Positions 20,165 to 29,799 of a stretch of DNA of 31,726 bases are shown here, one piece after another. This DNA comes from Porogramme epimiltina. Taxonomy: Eukaryota; Basidiomycota; Agaricomycetes; Polyporales; Polyporaceae. A program made the position numbers and the translations under genes. Within the stretch, counting starts at the first letter, position 1. Every line of letters starts with the position of its first letter. The notes under the pieces were generated by a model. It worked only from the letters and a program-made list of their open reading frames with translations. It was not told the origin of the DNA and searched no databases. The DNA lies in assembly GCA_900155495.1 (NCBI GenBank), contig FTLJ01000042.1:1-31726 (forward strand), in the 5' to 3' direction.

Positions 20165-21834
20165 TCAGCCGAGGATACCCTCGCCGTCGGAGCAGGCCGT
20201 CGAGGAAGCGTAGGGCGAGGCAAGCTCGGTGTAGCGCGCAACCCGGAGACGTTGGGAAGGAGGAACCCGCTTGTCATCGAGACCGTGCTGCATACCGCCG
20301 TGGAGGACACCGACGCGCATCATGGAGAGCAACTGCACCGAGATGATCAGGAACGAGGCTACAGCAAGAAAAATGACATGACATACGTTGTGGGCCGCGT
20401 TGGAGTGGTCGTAGACACCACCGAAGAACGCCGTGGTGCCATCCTTGCCGATCATCTTCGCAATGAGGTGACGGCCGCCGGGGTGCTCATCCATGAAGGA
20501 CGCGACGTCGTGGATGAACCCAGCAACAATCACGAGAGGACGCTTCGTGGCCTGCTCTTGGACTAACACGAACATCAGCTGAGTATTCGGCCGATAGATC
20601 AAACAATACTCACAAGTGTCCCAGTCAACAACGGGGAGGTCGTTACTCTCCGGAGCCCAGTTAAGACCATCCTGCTTCGCGCGGAGACGCTTGAGCTGCA
20701 TCGTAAGCTGGCCCTTGGCGACCTCGTTCTCGGGGAAAGTCTTGAGGTGGCTGGCGAGGCCGAGCTTGCCCGAGACCCAAATGAACCACTTCGTGGGATC
20801 GTACTGGTACCACTTAATGGCGTTACGGTAATCCATGGGGAACTGATGATGGAAGTTGTGGTAGCCCTCGCCGATGGTGCAGAAGGCGGTGATCATGTGG
20901 TCGCGGGGAGTGTGCTTGTCATCGAAGGGCGCCTCACCGAGCCAGTGCGCAAGGGAGTTCACGCAGAAGGTCGACTGTGCATTAAATCAGCATACCGACT
21001 AGAATACCGTGAAGCGAGAAGAACGTACGTGATGGACAAAGCACAAACGGGCAGCACCCGCGTAGACGTAGCCTCCCCAGAAGTCGCCCCAACCGAAGTA
21101 GCAGACGAGAGTCGGGAGGACGAAGCCACAGGTGATGATGAGGGTGCGGTACCAGCGGTGCTGCCACCGGACGACCTCGTTCCGGCTCAGATCGCTGACG
21201 TCGGCGACACCGGGCTTGCGGCGGGGCTTCACGAGCATCCAGCCGACGTGGGACCACCAGAAACCGAGATGCGCATTGTACGGGTCGAGCGCGGTGTCGG
21301 TGTAGCGGTGGTGCGCGCGGTGGCCGCGAGCCCACCACTTGATGGAGCCCTCGACGGCGCCGGCGCCTGCGATCGCCAAGAAATATTCGAGCGGCTTGGA
21401 CGCGTTGTAGGAACGGTGGGCCCAGAGGCGGTGGTAGCCCGCAGTGATACCTGTGAATGCTGAATGAGCCGGCATTCATCTCCGGAGGGATACATTAACT
21501 CACCGAGGCCGGTCACGAAATAGTAGAACACGCTGAAGACAGCGGTCTGCCAGCGCAGCGGGACGGTCATGGCGCCATAGATGGCAATGGCAGGGGTGAC
21601 GGTGAGGATGGTGAGGGAGAGGTAGTTAAGCTCCTTCCACCAGTTGTCCCAGGTGATGGGGGGCCGGGCCTTCTGGTTCTTGAGGGTCCAGGAGACATAG
21701 TTGTCGGGGATGTCGATGTCAATGGGAGTGTCCTTGTCAACGACCTTTGCGCTCTTGTCGGCGGACGTCATGGGGGGCGTGACGGGAGAGGACTCCTTGG
21801 TGGGCGTCGTCCGGGAGGTGACGACGGAGGACAT
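20165..21834 (-). CDS. OLE1: Acyl-CoA delta-9 fatty acid desaturase with C-terminal cytochrome b5 domain
   Basis: Spliced model, 5 exons: complement(20165..20332, 20387..20562, 20614..20974, 21029..21450, 21504..21834), 485 aa. It makes palmitoleic and oleic acid from saturated acyl-CoA in the ER membrane. The three His boxes of the di-iron centre are HRLWAH (117-122), HRAHH (154-158) and HNFHH (290-294), with NSLAHWLG between. Hydrophobic stretches near residues 70-105 and 205-235 are membrane segments. The cytochrome b5 domain has the heme motif HPGG (398-401), with a second His candidate at 424 or 429 in DHSNAAHN. Length and order match fungal Ole1 proteins. Frame is restored at all joins: GLG/ITAGYH, VHH/STFCV, WDT/FQEQ, AHN/LLSMM. 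Introns 3 (51 nt) and 4 (54 nt) are in-frame and stop-free, so uncorrected gene predictions may read through them. Confidence 0.95.
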
Positions 21835-21880
21835 GGCTGTTGGCGGAGGGAGGGGCGGGGAGACGGGCAGCCATCGGTAA

Positions 21881-21892
21881 ACGTTATATACA
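21881..21892 (-). promoter_or_regulatory. TATA-like element of the desaturase gene
   Basis: On the gene strand this reads TGTATATAACGT, about 50 nt before the start codon. The place and sequence suit a TATA box for a strongly expressed lipid gene, but the transcription start is not visible. Confidence 0.5.
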
Positions 21893-23462
21893 AGCCTCCA
21901 ACTTTTTCGTTGGGGTGCCCCTCTTCTCAGGCGTCACCCCGGCGTCCCCGGCCATTTCCGGCGCCCCATCCTCCCTGCTCCTCTTCCGAGGCCTCCAGAA
22001 CAACCGAGAGAGCTCGCTGGGCTCGCCGTAGATCGTCCCAGGCACTCTGCGCGTCGTCCCGGACGTCCAAGTGCAGAGCAGAAGCAAAGCGCCCAGTCCA
22101 AGGCCTGCTTTGCGTTCCCCACGGTTTCCGTGTCCTCCATTAGACGCCTTCGCTTTTACCGTCTGTCGTCCGCCCCACAACATGCCCAAAATTTCGTTTG
22201 TAGTACCACTGTCATATACACGTCCTCGCGGCCGTTCTCGAGCGTGTCAGAGGCAGCTCTCGGCCGTCGATACTGGACGCGGAGCAGGCGCAGCGCCACG
22301 ACAAGCCTCGGCGCGCTCTGGGACGCCATACGCGTGAAGCGGGCACGTGACCGCAACAATCCGTTGGGGATGGGCGTCGGGACGACGAAGCCCTCCGCCT
22401 CCCTCGGTCTTTCGCATCCTCCGTTGTGCGTCCGTGCTGCATGCCCGCTGCTCCTGCCCCTCAAAATGTAATACCCCCTCTCCATCCCCACCTTATCAAC
22501 AACAACAGGCTACGCTCGTTGTGATCACAGGCTTCTAGCAGCCAAGATGTCCCCGCCCCCACACCCCAGCCAACTACTAGTCCGTGCTACGAGCTCTGTG
22601 GGGAACCGCTGACGTCACTTGAATAGATCTAGGACAGACACAGCACCCGCGCACGCCTGCCCGCTGACGCGACCGCGCGGCAGCTGCGGGAGGCTACTTG
22701 GGGACGGTACACGTTGCACGGCGAGGTCGCGGGGAGGCCTATGTGGGGCAGGTGCGTGTGCGCAGACGGCCAGCACGTTGACTACCGGGCAGAAGGCCGG
22801 CGTCCTCGGTCCGCCCTCGAGTTCGGCATACCTCAACGCCCCGCTCGCGTACGACCGATGGATAGAATGTGCGCCGGAAACATGCTGGAACGAATCGTGG
22901 GGTCGGAATTGGGTGTAAAATACATTCAGGCTTCTGCACGGTGAGCACCGTCCATTGCACAAGCACCAACTTGATGCATCCTGACGCGCATGCAGACACG
23001 GCGGATTTCGCCTGGCCAAGCGACAGACAGCGGTCGCCGTCCTGCACTGCAGCCAGCTCCGCGCGGCCTCGCGCGCGGCCCCCGCCCGCCCCGCGGCCTC
23101 CGGCACGGCAGAGCGTTCCGCATGCGGGAGCACAGCAGTTCCATCTGCAAGCCCGGACGTCTGTTGTCCGCGCTCTGGGGCGAGCCCGCCCCTCGTCCAC
23201 CCCACGCTCCTGGAGCCCGCGCTCTCCCCACAACATAAGTATCACCGCCAACGCATTCTCCCCCAGCGACATAGCCCCCGCGCGTCCGGATCGATCCCAA
23301 GACTAAACACGGGCCTGAACCGTCGGGTTTCGCCCACTCCTTGCACCCCGGGCCCGCCCCACCATGGAGCCCGAGAAAACACGTGAGATCACACGCGGCG
23401 TGCAAGCACGAGTAGGAGCTCGACACTCATGCTCCAGAGGTGGCGGTACCCGAGTGCACCCT

Positions 23463-23488
23463 GCAGCAGCAACAGCAACAGCAGCAGC
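23463..23488 (+). repeat. CAG/CAA trinucleotide microsatellite
   Basis: An imperfect run of CAG and CAA units of about 25 nt in non-coding DNA. It is probably length-variable between strains. Confidence 0.7.
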
Positions 23489-24653
23489 GAAGCACCCCGC
23501 TGTCCGCCGTCCACCATCCGTCATCACCGCGGCAAGCGGCCCAGAACACAGAACCCCGTTCCAGCCAGCGCCGCAGCTCGGAACACAGAAGCCGAAGCCG
23601 CAAAGTCCGGTGCGCCCGGAGTGGAACGCGAACGCGAGAACGCGCGAACGTCTAAGTAGACGTACAAATCTTCCCAAACTTTCGCGGCGCAAGCGAGCGA
23701 GCGGGCGGACGGCCCTTCCGGTTCCCTGCGCCCGCCCGCCCACACGCAACTCCCCGCGCGGGTCCTCAGTGTGGTCCAACGAAGGTGTGCGCGGATGCCC
23801 GCCGCTTGATGCCCGGTGTCCATGATAGAGTTTGGATGGAGCGAGGACGTGCAGGCAGCGCGCGCGCGGGGCCGGCCGCGAGGTCTGCTCCTTCGGGTGG
23901 CGGGCTGACGTAGCTGACGTACAGGAGGGGGTGGAGATCGCAGATTAGCACGGGGCGGATTGGCGTGCGGGCGACGTGCGCGTGGCAGCTCGCGTCTCCT
24001 GCATGCACGCCGTCTGCGTTTGTGGACGTTTGCGGGCACGCGCGTGCGTGCGATGCATCGCGCCGGGAGGTGGGAACGATCGGCGCGCTCACAGAAATAA
24101 AACGGGGTAGGGTCGATAGCATTCCTAAACGAGACAAACAAGGGTAGGCAAACAGACAGACAGACAGGTAACTTAGACAGAGAGGGGCGCGGCGGCGTGT
24201 GCGTGCATGTATGCGTTACAAATACAACATGAGCGGGTAGATGGTATAGAGTATAAAAACGAGCGGCCGCGCGGCAGGTTCGCGCGGGGGGACGTGGTGG
24301 CGTGAGTAGGAGGAGGGCTAGCCGGCTAATAAACACTGAGCGCGAGCGCGAGAGCGAGCGTAATAAGAGAAAGTATCCCAATTATCATCGGGCGGCGCGA
24401 GCGAGAGTTGGCCAGCGCCCGCGGCGCGGCGGCGGCTCCGGGGAAGCGCGGAGAGAGAGAGAGCAAGGTTTGTGGCGGTTTTGTGGGATTCGGAGGGAGT
24501 GTGCGGGGATTACGGCGGCGGAGGGGGCGCCGCGCGGCTGTAGTAAAAACGACGGTACCGGTGCCATATTCGTAAGCAGATGGGAGGAGGGTGTGTGTGG
24601 AGGGAGGGAGGGGGCAAAGCAAGACGAGCAACAGCAACAAAAACAGGATCGCA

Positions 24654-27119
24654 TTAGCCTATGAGATTGCTGCTCTTGAAGTTCGAGTGGATGATCGACT
24701 CCTGGACTGCAAAAGGCCGTCAGCACGGGCGCGAAAGAGCGGGTGCGCGTGGGATCTGCGCGCGTCTACTCACTGTTCACGAGCACTTCCGTTGTCGACT
24801 TCGTGTCCTGCGGCGCAACGCTTCAGCTTGGATACCGGCGTCGGAAAATCACGCCTCCGCGGCGCCACTTACTGTGACCGACGTGAAGTGGCAGTAAAAG
24901 GTCCGCGCCCGCGGCGAGTACTCCTTGTGGATCTGGCCGAACTTCCGCCGCATATCTGTATTGCGAAAGAAGGGAGGAGACGCGGTCGTGAGCTGCGCCG
25001 CTCCCCCGAGAGCGGTCCCGCGGCGGGGGGTCCCCCCACTCACATGCGGAGGTGCTGTTGTAGTCGTTCGGGCGGTTCCCGTACGAGATGATGTACTGCC
25101 CGAACTGGATCCCGGCCTCGAGCTTCGCGTAGAAGATGTCGATCTTGTTGAGGAAGAGGATCAGGCTCGTCTTCCCGAGCAGCGGGTTCGAGCAGATCGA
25201 CTTCCACAGCAGCACCGAGTCCTCCAGGCGGTTCACCGTCTCGTCCTCGGCGAGCACCTGGTCGAACCCGCTCAGGGGCGCGAGGAACAGGATCGCGCTA
25301 GAAGGGCGCATCAGCAAACGCGGATCACACGACAGGAGAAACGTTAAACGGGGAGGACCGAGACCCACTTCATGTCGTCAAAGAAGGGCGCCCAGGCGGC
25401 TGAAATTTCAACATCCGGTCAGTGTCATTGGTCGTGCGTGCAGTGTCCGGCAGATTCCCGCACCTCTCTGTGTCAAGGAACCACAGCATCAGTCCATGTC
25501 AACGCGAATCAGAGTGGAGGTACAACGCACCAGCGACCGATGCCCGCCGACGTCGTATATTCTGAGGTCGCGCGCCATGCCGCCAATGTGCCCTTAAGCG
25601 AGTTCAGTGGGAGAGTCTCCAAGGGCACCGCGCACCGCTCTCACCCTCTTTGATGGTAAATTTGTGCTCGGACACGCCCAGCGTCTTCAACCGTGCCCGG
25701 AGAATATCATCTGTGTGGGACGCGTCAATATCGCGAGGCACGCGCGGGCGGGCGGGGGCAGTCGGGCGCACCGTCCGTGGGCACGTATTTCGGATGCGCA
25801 ACGCGTTCTATACAGTTGAGGAAGCTGCAGTCAAGAAGTCAGTTCGCGCCGTCGCCTGGGAGGCCGCGTGCGCAGAAGAGACGCACAAGCCTGGGAGGTC
25901 TTCCAAGCGAATGCCCTGAGAACGCAGCATGGCCTTGATGGTCGGGTCGTTCCACAGGGTGATCATGTCTTCCGAGCACGCGTGGAGCACTCTCGACGGG
26001 TCCTGGCCGGCGGGGGGCACGCGCATCAGCACCGAGCTCGGGTAGTTTAATCCCCGGCCCGCCCGCGGCCGCGGCGGGGATACACAGGGCGCGCGGAAGC
26101 AAATGCGAAGGTGCTCACATCGGGGTCGCTGTAGTCCGTCTCGCTGTCTCCACTGTTGCGGTTGATCATGCGCTGGAAGACGCCCCGCCACGCGAACTGG
26201 CTGTTGACGGTGAGCTCCCTGTCCATCGCGCGGGGCCGGTTGGCCTGCGAGCCGCCGGTGGCGCGAAGCTGGGTCGCCTCGATCTCGCCGGAGCCCGCCG
26301 GCGTGAGCCTGCGGATGAGCGCCTCCTCGACCTGGAGGAGGGGCGAGAGTCGGAGCTTAAGCTTGAGGTGCTCCGGGGTGAGCGGGGTATGTTGCTGGCG
26401 CGACGCGATTGACGAGATGGAGGGCGAGTGAAGGAGGTCGGGCGGGTGCGTGCGTGTGGGAGAGCTCTGGTAGGACTGTTGCGCCTGCACGTCCGACATC
26501 GCTTCGAGGATGATACGGATCGAGCGGACGACGTTCAGATGGACGACCGCGCGCCATGACGCGCGCTCCGCGCGGAACGCCTACGGGACGGTGGCGAGCA
26601 GCGGGTGAGTAGACGCTCATCGATGTGCTGGTCCGCAGGCGTGATGCGCCGCACCTTTGGGGTGTTCATGAGCTGGAAGTCTGTGGGCGCGGGGCGATCA
26701 GATACAGTGTAATTGGGGCGCCGAGTGTGCGAAGTACTCACTCTTGAGCGTAGTGGACTTGCCTTTGGGCGGGGAGTTTCAGCATGACACGAACCGAGGC
26801 GCACTGTGGCGGGACAGATACTACGTACCAGACTCGCTCTGGCCTGCATATGGGAAGGGTGTTCAACTTTGCGGCGGAGGGAGAATCGGAGGGCGGACTG
26901 ACCAAGGAGCAAGATCTTGACTGGACGGGGAGCACGTCTCTCCGCCTTCGCCTGCCGCTGCAGCTCCTCGTCTATCGCGTCCGAGATGCGCTTGGCCTCG
27001 GCCTCTGCGGCGAGGCGCTCACGGCGCTGCTCCTCTGTTTCGTTGGGGGGCGGGGCCATGACAAACGCGAGGGGGTCACCCTCGGTGACGACGCCCTTGT
27101 TCTTGGAAAGCGCTAGCAT
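24654..27119 (-). CDS. Divergent heterotrimeric G-protein alpha subunit
   Basis: Spliced model, 15 exons: complement(24654..24706, 24774..24807, 24873..24955, 25044..25297, 25369..25399, 25464..25467, 25531..25592, 25645..25710, 25772..25824, 25887..26002, 26119..26580, 26655..26680, 26742..26762, 26829..26843, 26903..27119), 498 aa. GTP-binding motifs: P-loop GQSESGKS (73-80), switch I RARLKTLG, switch II DVGGHRS (339-345), NKID (408-411) and TSVTD (467-471). The usual switch II Gln is His343. Residues ~122-247 contain a low-complexity insertion within the helical domain, so the protein is ~140 aa longer than classical G-alpha. There is no MGxxxS start, so no myristoylation; an acidic/basic coiled region (EEQRRERLAAEAEAKRI) precedes the P-loop. 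It ends SNFKSSNLIG. The joins through the P-loop (15- and 21-nt exons) and the 4-nt exon are forced by frame and motif. The intron 26003-26118 is unusually long (116 nt) and is the least certain join. It should relay signals from a receptor at the plasma membrane. Confidence 0.88.
25464..25467 (-). other. Putative 4-nt microexon (AGAG) of the G-alpha gene
   Basis: On the gene strand ACACAG precedes and GTGCGG follows the four bases. Including them turns SL|..|CCGCCTGG into S-L-R-A-A-W, matching the S-x-R-x-x-W of switch II in other G-alpha proteins, and keeps frame. The flanking introns then measure 63 and 64 nt, each with a CTGA(C/T) branch-like site. Without the exon a direct CTG/CCG join breaks frame. 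Confidence 0.65.
26829..26843 (-). other. 15-nt microexon in the G-alpha P-loop
   Basis: On the gene strand ATGCAG precedes and GTACGT follows. Its fifteen bases supply the end of Gly73, then Q-S-E-S and the first base of Gly78, which completes GQSESGKS. The next exon is only 21 nt. Confidence 0.85.
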
Positions 27120-27123
27120 TCTC

Positions 27124-27289
27124 GGTGCCGGGGTCGGAGGGGGTGGGGGGAGCGAGGCACGCGAGCAAAGAGAGAGACGAGGCGGAGGCGGAGCGGCGGA
27201 GGGGAAGGGGAGGAAAGGGGAGGGAGGAGCGGGGACGGCAGAGCGTAGAAGGGGAAGCGGAGCGGGAGGCAAAGGAGGGCACTTATAAG
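27124..27289 (-). promoter_or_regulatory. CT-rich leader and TATA-like element of the G-alpha gene
   Basis: On the gene strand about 160 nt before the ATG are almost all C and T, a common feature of basidiomycete core promoters and leaders. CTTATAAG (27282-27289) sits just upstream of the tract and could position transcription start. Confidence 0.45.
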
Positions 27290-28717
27290 AAAAGAAGCAT
27301 CGCTCGCGTCGAGTGACCGGCGTGGCGGGGAGCGACGCGGCGCAGGGCGAGAGTGGAGGGCCCAAGAGGGAGGGACGGCCGACCTGGCGTGCTTCGCGAG
27401 CCTTCTCCGGCGTCCCTGCGATATTAAAAATGCGTCCGTCATAGAAACGTGCGCGTGATGGCATGCGCGGCTGCTGTCACTCCCCCGGCCCAGTCGCCCC
27501 AGGCAGGACGTCTGCCCCGCGTGCGGACGCGTGCGGCCCCAGAACGGACCACCGCGGCCCAAGCCCACGACCCACACCCACGTCCCGATATCGCGCGCCA
27601 CAACGCCTACCGCCGTCCACCCACGCGTCTCCGCCCTCCCTCCCTACTCCCCCGCACGCGAGCCCGAGCCCGAGCCCCCGGCCGCGCCGCCGCGAGCGAC
27701 CACAGATGCTAGCCCCTGCGATCGTTTGATCGCACCGATCGGCGGAGGAGGGCCTCGGGGCGGCTGTGCCTGCTAAATGAAGCCCGTTTGCCGGCCGCAT
27801 CTAGCTCGCCACGCGCCCGCCCGCGCCCAGCCTCCATCGGGCAGCCCGTCGGCTCGCTTGCGTCGGGCCTGCCTCCCGCGAGACGGGCGAGCAAGGGCGC
27901 GCACACCGGCGCGGGGGGGCGGCGGGCGCGCCGACGCCGTGACGTCCGCGCTTCCCACGAGGCCGAGGCGGCTGCACTTGCGCTCGAGGGTGGGCCCAAT
28001 TTTTCAGGAAGCCACGCCCGCGGTGGCTGCCGCTAAGTGCAAAGAAGCACTCCGATTGTACCCCGGCACCTCGCGGCACTCTCGCCCCCTCCCGGGCGCC
28101 CGCGCCCGCTCTGTTGGCCAAACATGTCGCCTTGTTTGTGTCCGCCGCGGTGCGCCTGACCCGCCATCCGCACCTCGCCCTCGGAGGCCCGGAAGTTCGT
28201 GCCTCGACGGCGCGCAGAGCCCCGCAGTGCGGCCACGCGAAATGAACACCCGCCGCGACACGAAGCACTGGGGGCGGAATTCCTCCAGCAGCGGCGACGC
28301 GCTGGTGTCAAGCGTGATGTCACCCCGTGTTCCGACACCAGTGGACGACCACACGCACGGCAGCGCGCTGACACCCGCGCGCCCCCCTCAATGCCCGCCG
28401 GACGTTCCCCGGGAAGGTTCTGACGTCCCCGCGCCCGCCCCCCCTTCACGCCTTCTATGTGCCACGCCGGCACCATTCTCGATTCTCGTCGGGGAGGCGC
28501 GCCCCGCGAGTCGCGACCAGGGGTGGGCTGCCCCCCCCCCCAGCTGGACCACGCCGAAGCCCCGAATCCCGAAACTCTCCTTCTCCCTCGCCCACCCAAT
28601 ACAGTACTATACAATATTAGTGCTGCTTGGGGGGCGCAGCCAGGTCGCCAGGGGCGCGCATCTGCGCCTGGGAACGCGTGCACACCCGCGCCCCTTCCTC
28701 TTCCGGTGGGAAGGCGC

Positions 28718-28758
28718 GGGGGGGGGGGGGGGGGGGCCCANNGGGGGGGGGGGGGGGG
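28718..28758. other. Assembly gap (nn) between two poly-G runs
   Basis: A run of 19 G is followed by CCCA, two undetermined bases (28741-28742) and 16 G. A GGCGC(GC)ATCTG sequence occurs both before (about 28655) and after (about 28757) the gap. The true length of the interval is unknown. Confidence 0.9.
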
Positions 28759-29400
28759 CGCATCTGCACGCCCCCTGCCCCCGCGCGCGCGGCCCGGGCC
28801 CTCCTCGCGCGGCGGGTGCCCTCGTGCGCAGTCGGTAGAACAAAATCGGAAAACCAGGAATTTGTGGAAGCGCGTCCGGGCACAGTTCTGCGTGAACGCA
28901 CACATGGTGAGCGGCCGCGCACGAGATAAGCCGCCGTTGCCCCCCTCCTTCCTCCTCGCCCCCGTGCATCCTGCAAGCCGGGCGGCAGCGGGCTCGGACA
29001 TACATACGTGCACGCAGGGGTGCGCGCGTACGGGCATACATGTCTGTGCGTGCGAGCGCGCGGCGCATACGCGAAACGCGCCCCAACGTTGGCAGACGCC
29101 GCGCGTGTGGGAGAGCGCACCGTGCCGGACTCGGCGCGGGCTAGCTGGAGCGGCGTACCAGCGTCCAGTGTCCACGACTCCACGTCCAGTCCGCGCACAC
29201 GTCCACCACCACCACCACGGCCGAGGACGCGCTACAATAGCTCCGGGCGGGGACGTGCGTGCGCCCCTGGGCGCGAGGCCCGCCACCCGCCACCTGCCAC
29301 CCGCCTAGCCCGCCCTGACTTGACCCGACCTGACCTGAACACGGCATCCCAATACATATCCGCGCGCCGCGAATGGCAAGGCCAGTGCCAAACGGGCTCT

Positions 29401-29430
29401 CGCGAGGGGCGCGAGGGGGCGCGAGGGGGC
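29401..29430 (+). repeat. Short tandem repeat of GCGCGAGGG units
   Basis: About three imperfect 10-nt units (GCGCGAGGGG) in non-coding GC-rich DNA. No function is seen. Confidence 0.6.
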
Positions 29431-29770
29431 GTGCTGCACGTCCCGAGGGCGAGCGAGCGACCGCGGTTCCGGGGCCCCTGGGGCCCTGGCGACGGGACGT
29501 AAGCCCCCGCTCTCTTCCTCTGCCCCTCTTGCCCCCTCTAGCGCCTGACGCCCGCCCCCGACGTATGTATGTATGTGTGTGCGTCGACGCGTACAACCCG
29601 CGCTCCGCGTCCCGGGCCAGGGAGCGCCGCAGCTGCGCCGCGCGCGCAGGCGGAAGGCAAGGGGCAGACGGGATCGCCGCGGTACGCCCGGCGCCGGATG
29701 AGGCAGCGCGCCTCCCACTTGGGCTCGTGCGCGCCGGCGGGAAACGCCTGCAGGCTGGGCCTGATGATGG

Positions 29771-29799
29771 CGGGACGCGGGACGCGGGACGCAGGACGG
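29771..29799 (+). repeat. Short tandem repeat of GGGACGC units
   Basis: Three to four 7-nt units with one change (GCAGGACG). It is probably a variable microsatellite. Confidence 0.65.

Larger units (their letters stand above)
21835..24653. other. Desaturase upstream region and G-alpha 3' flank, no gene recognised
   Basis: About 2.8 kb. The left end is the desaturase promoter and 5' UTR; the right end is the G-alpha 3' UTR. Between them the DNA is GC-rich with long open frames on several strands at once (for example 285 codons on the minus strand at 23524-24381). Their Arg/Pro/Ala-rich content and mutual overlap mark them as composition artefacts. A CAG/CAA repeat and short purine repeats are present. 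Confidence 0.5.

Noticed and set aside
23524..24381. Open frame of 285 codons, minus strand
   Set aside because: Composition artefact in the GC-rich spacer between the desaturase and G-alpha genes, with overlapping frames on both strands.
25400..25530. One long intron instead of two introns around a 4-nt exon
   Set aside because: It needs a weak GTTGTA donor and replaces the conserved Arg by Val-Pro; the microexon model gives better sites and motif. Kept as the alternative.
27777..28838. Open frame of 353 codons, plus strand
   Set aside because: It is Arg/Pro/Ala/Gly-rich without any motif, crosses the undetermined bases, and overlaps an equally long minus-strand frame. GC-rich DNA lacks stops by chance.
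28033..29286. Open frame of 417 codons, minus strand
   Set aside because: It runs through the poly-G gap, has Cys/Arg/Gly-rich random-looking content, and shows no domain or splice pattern.
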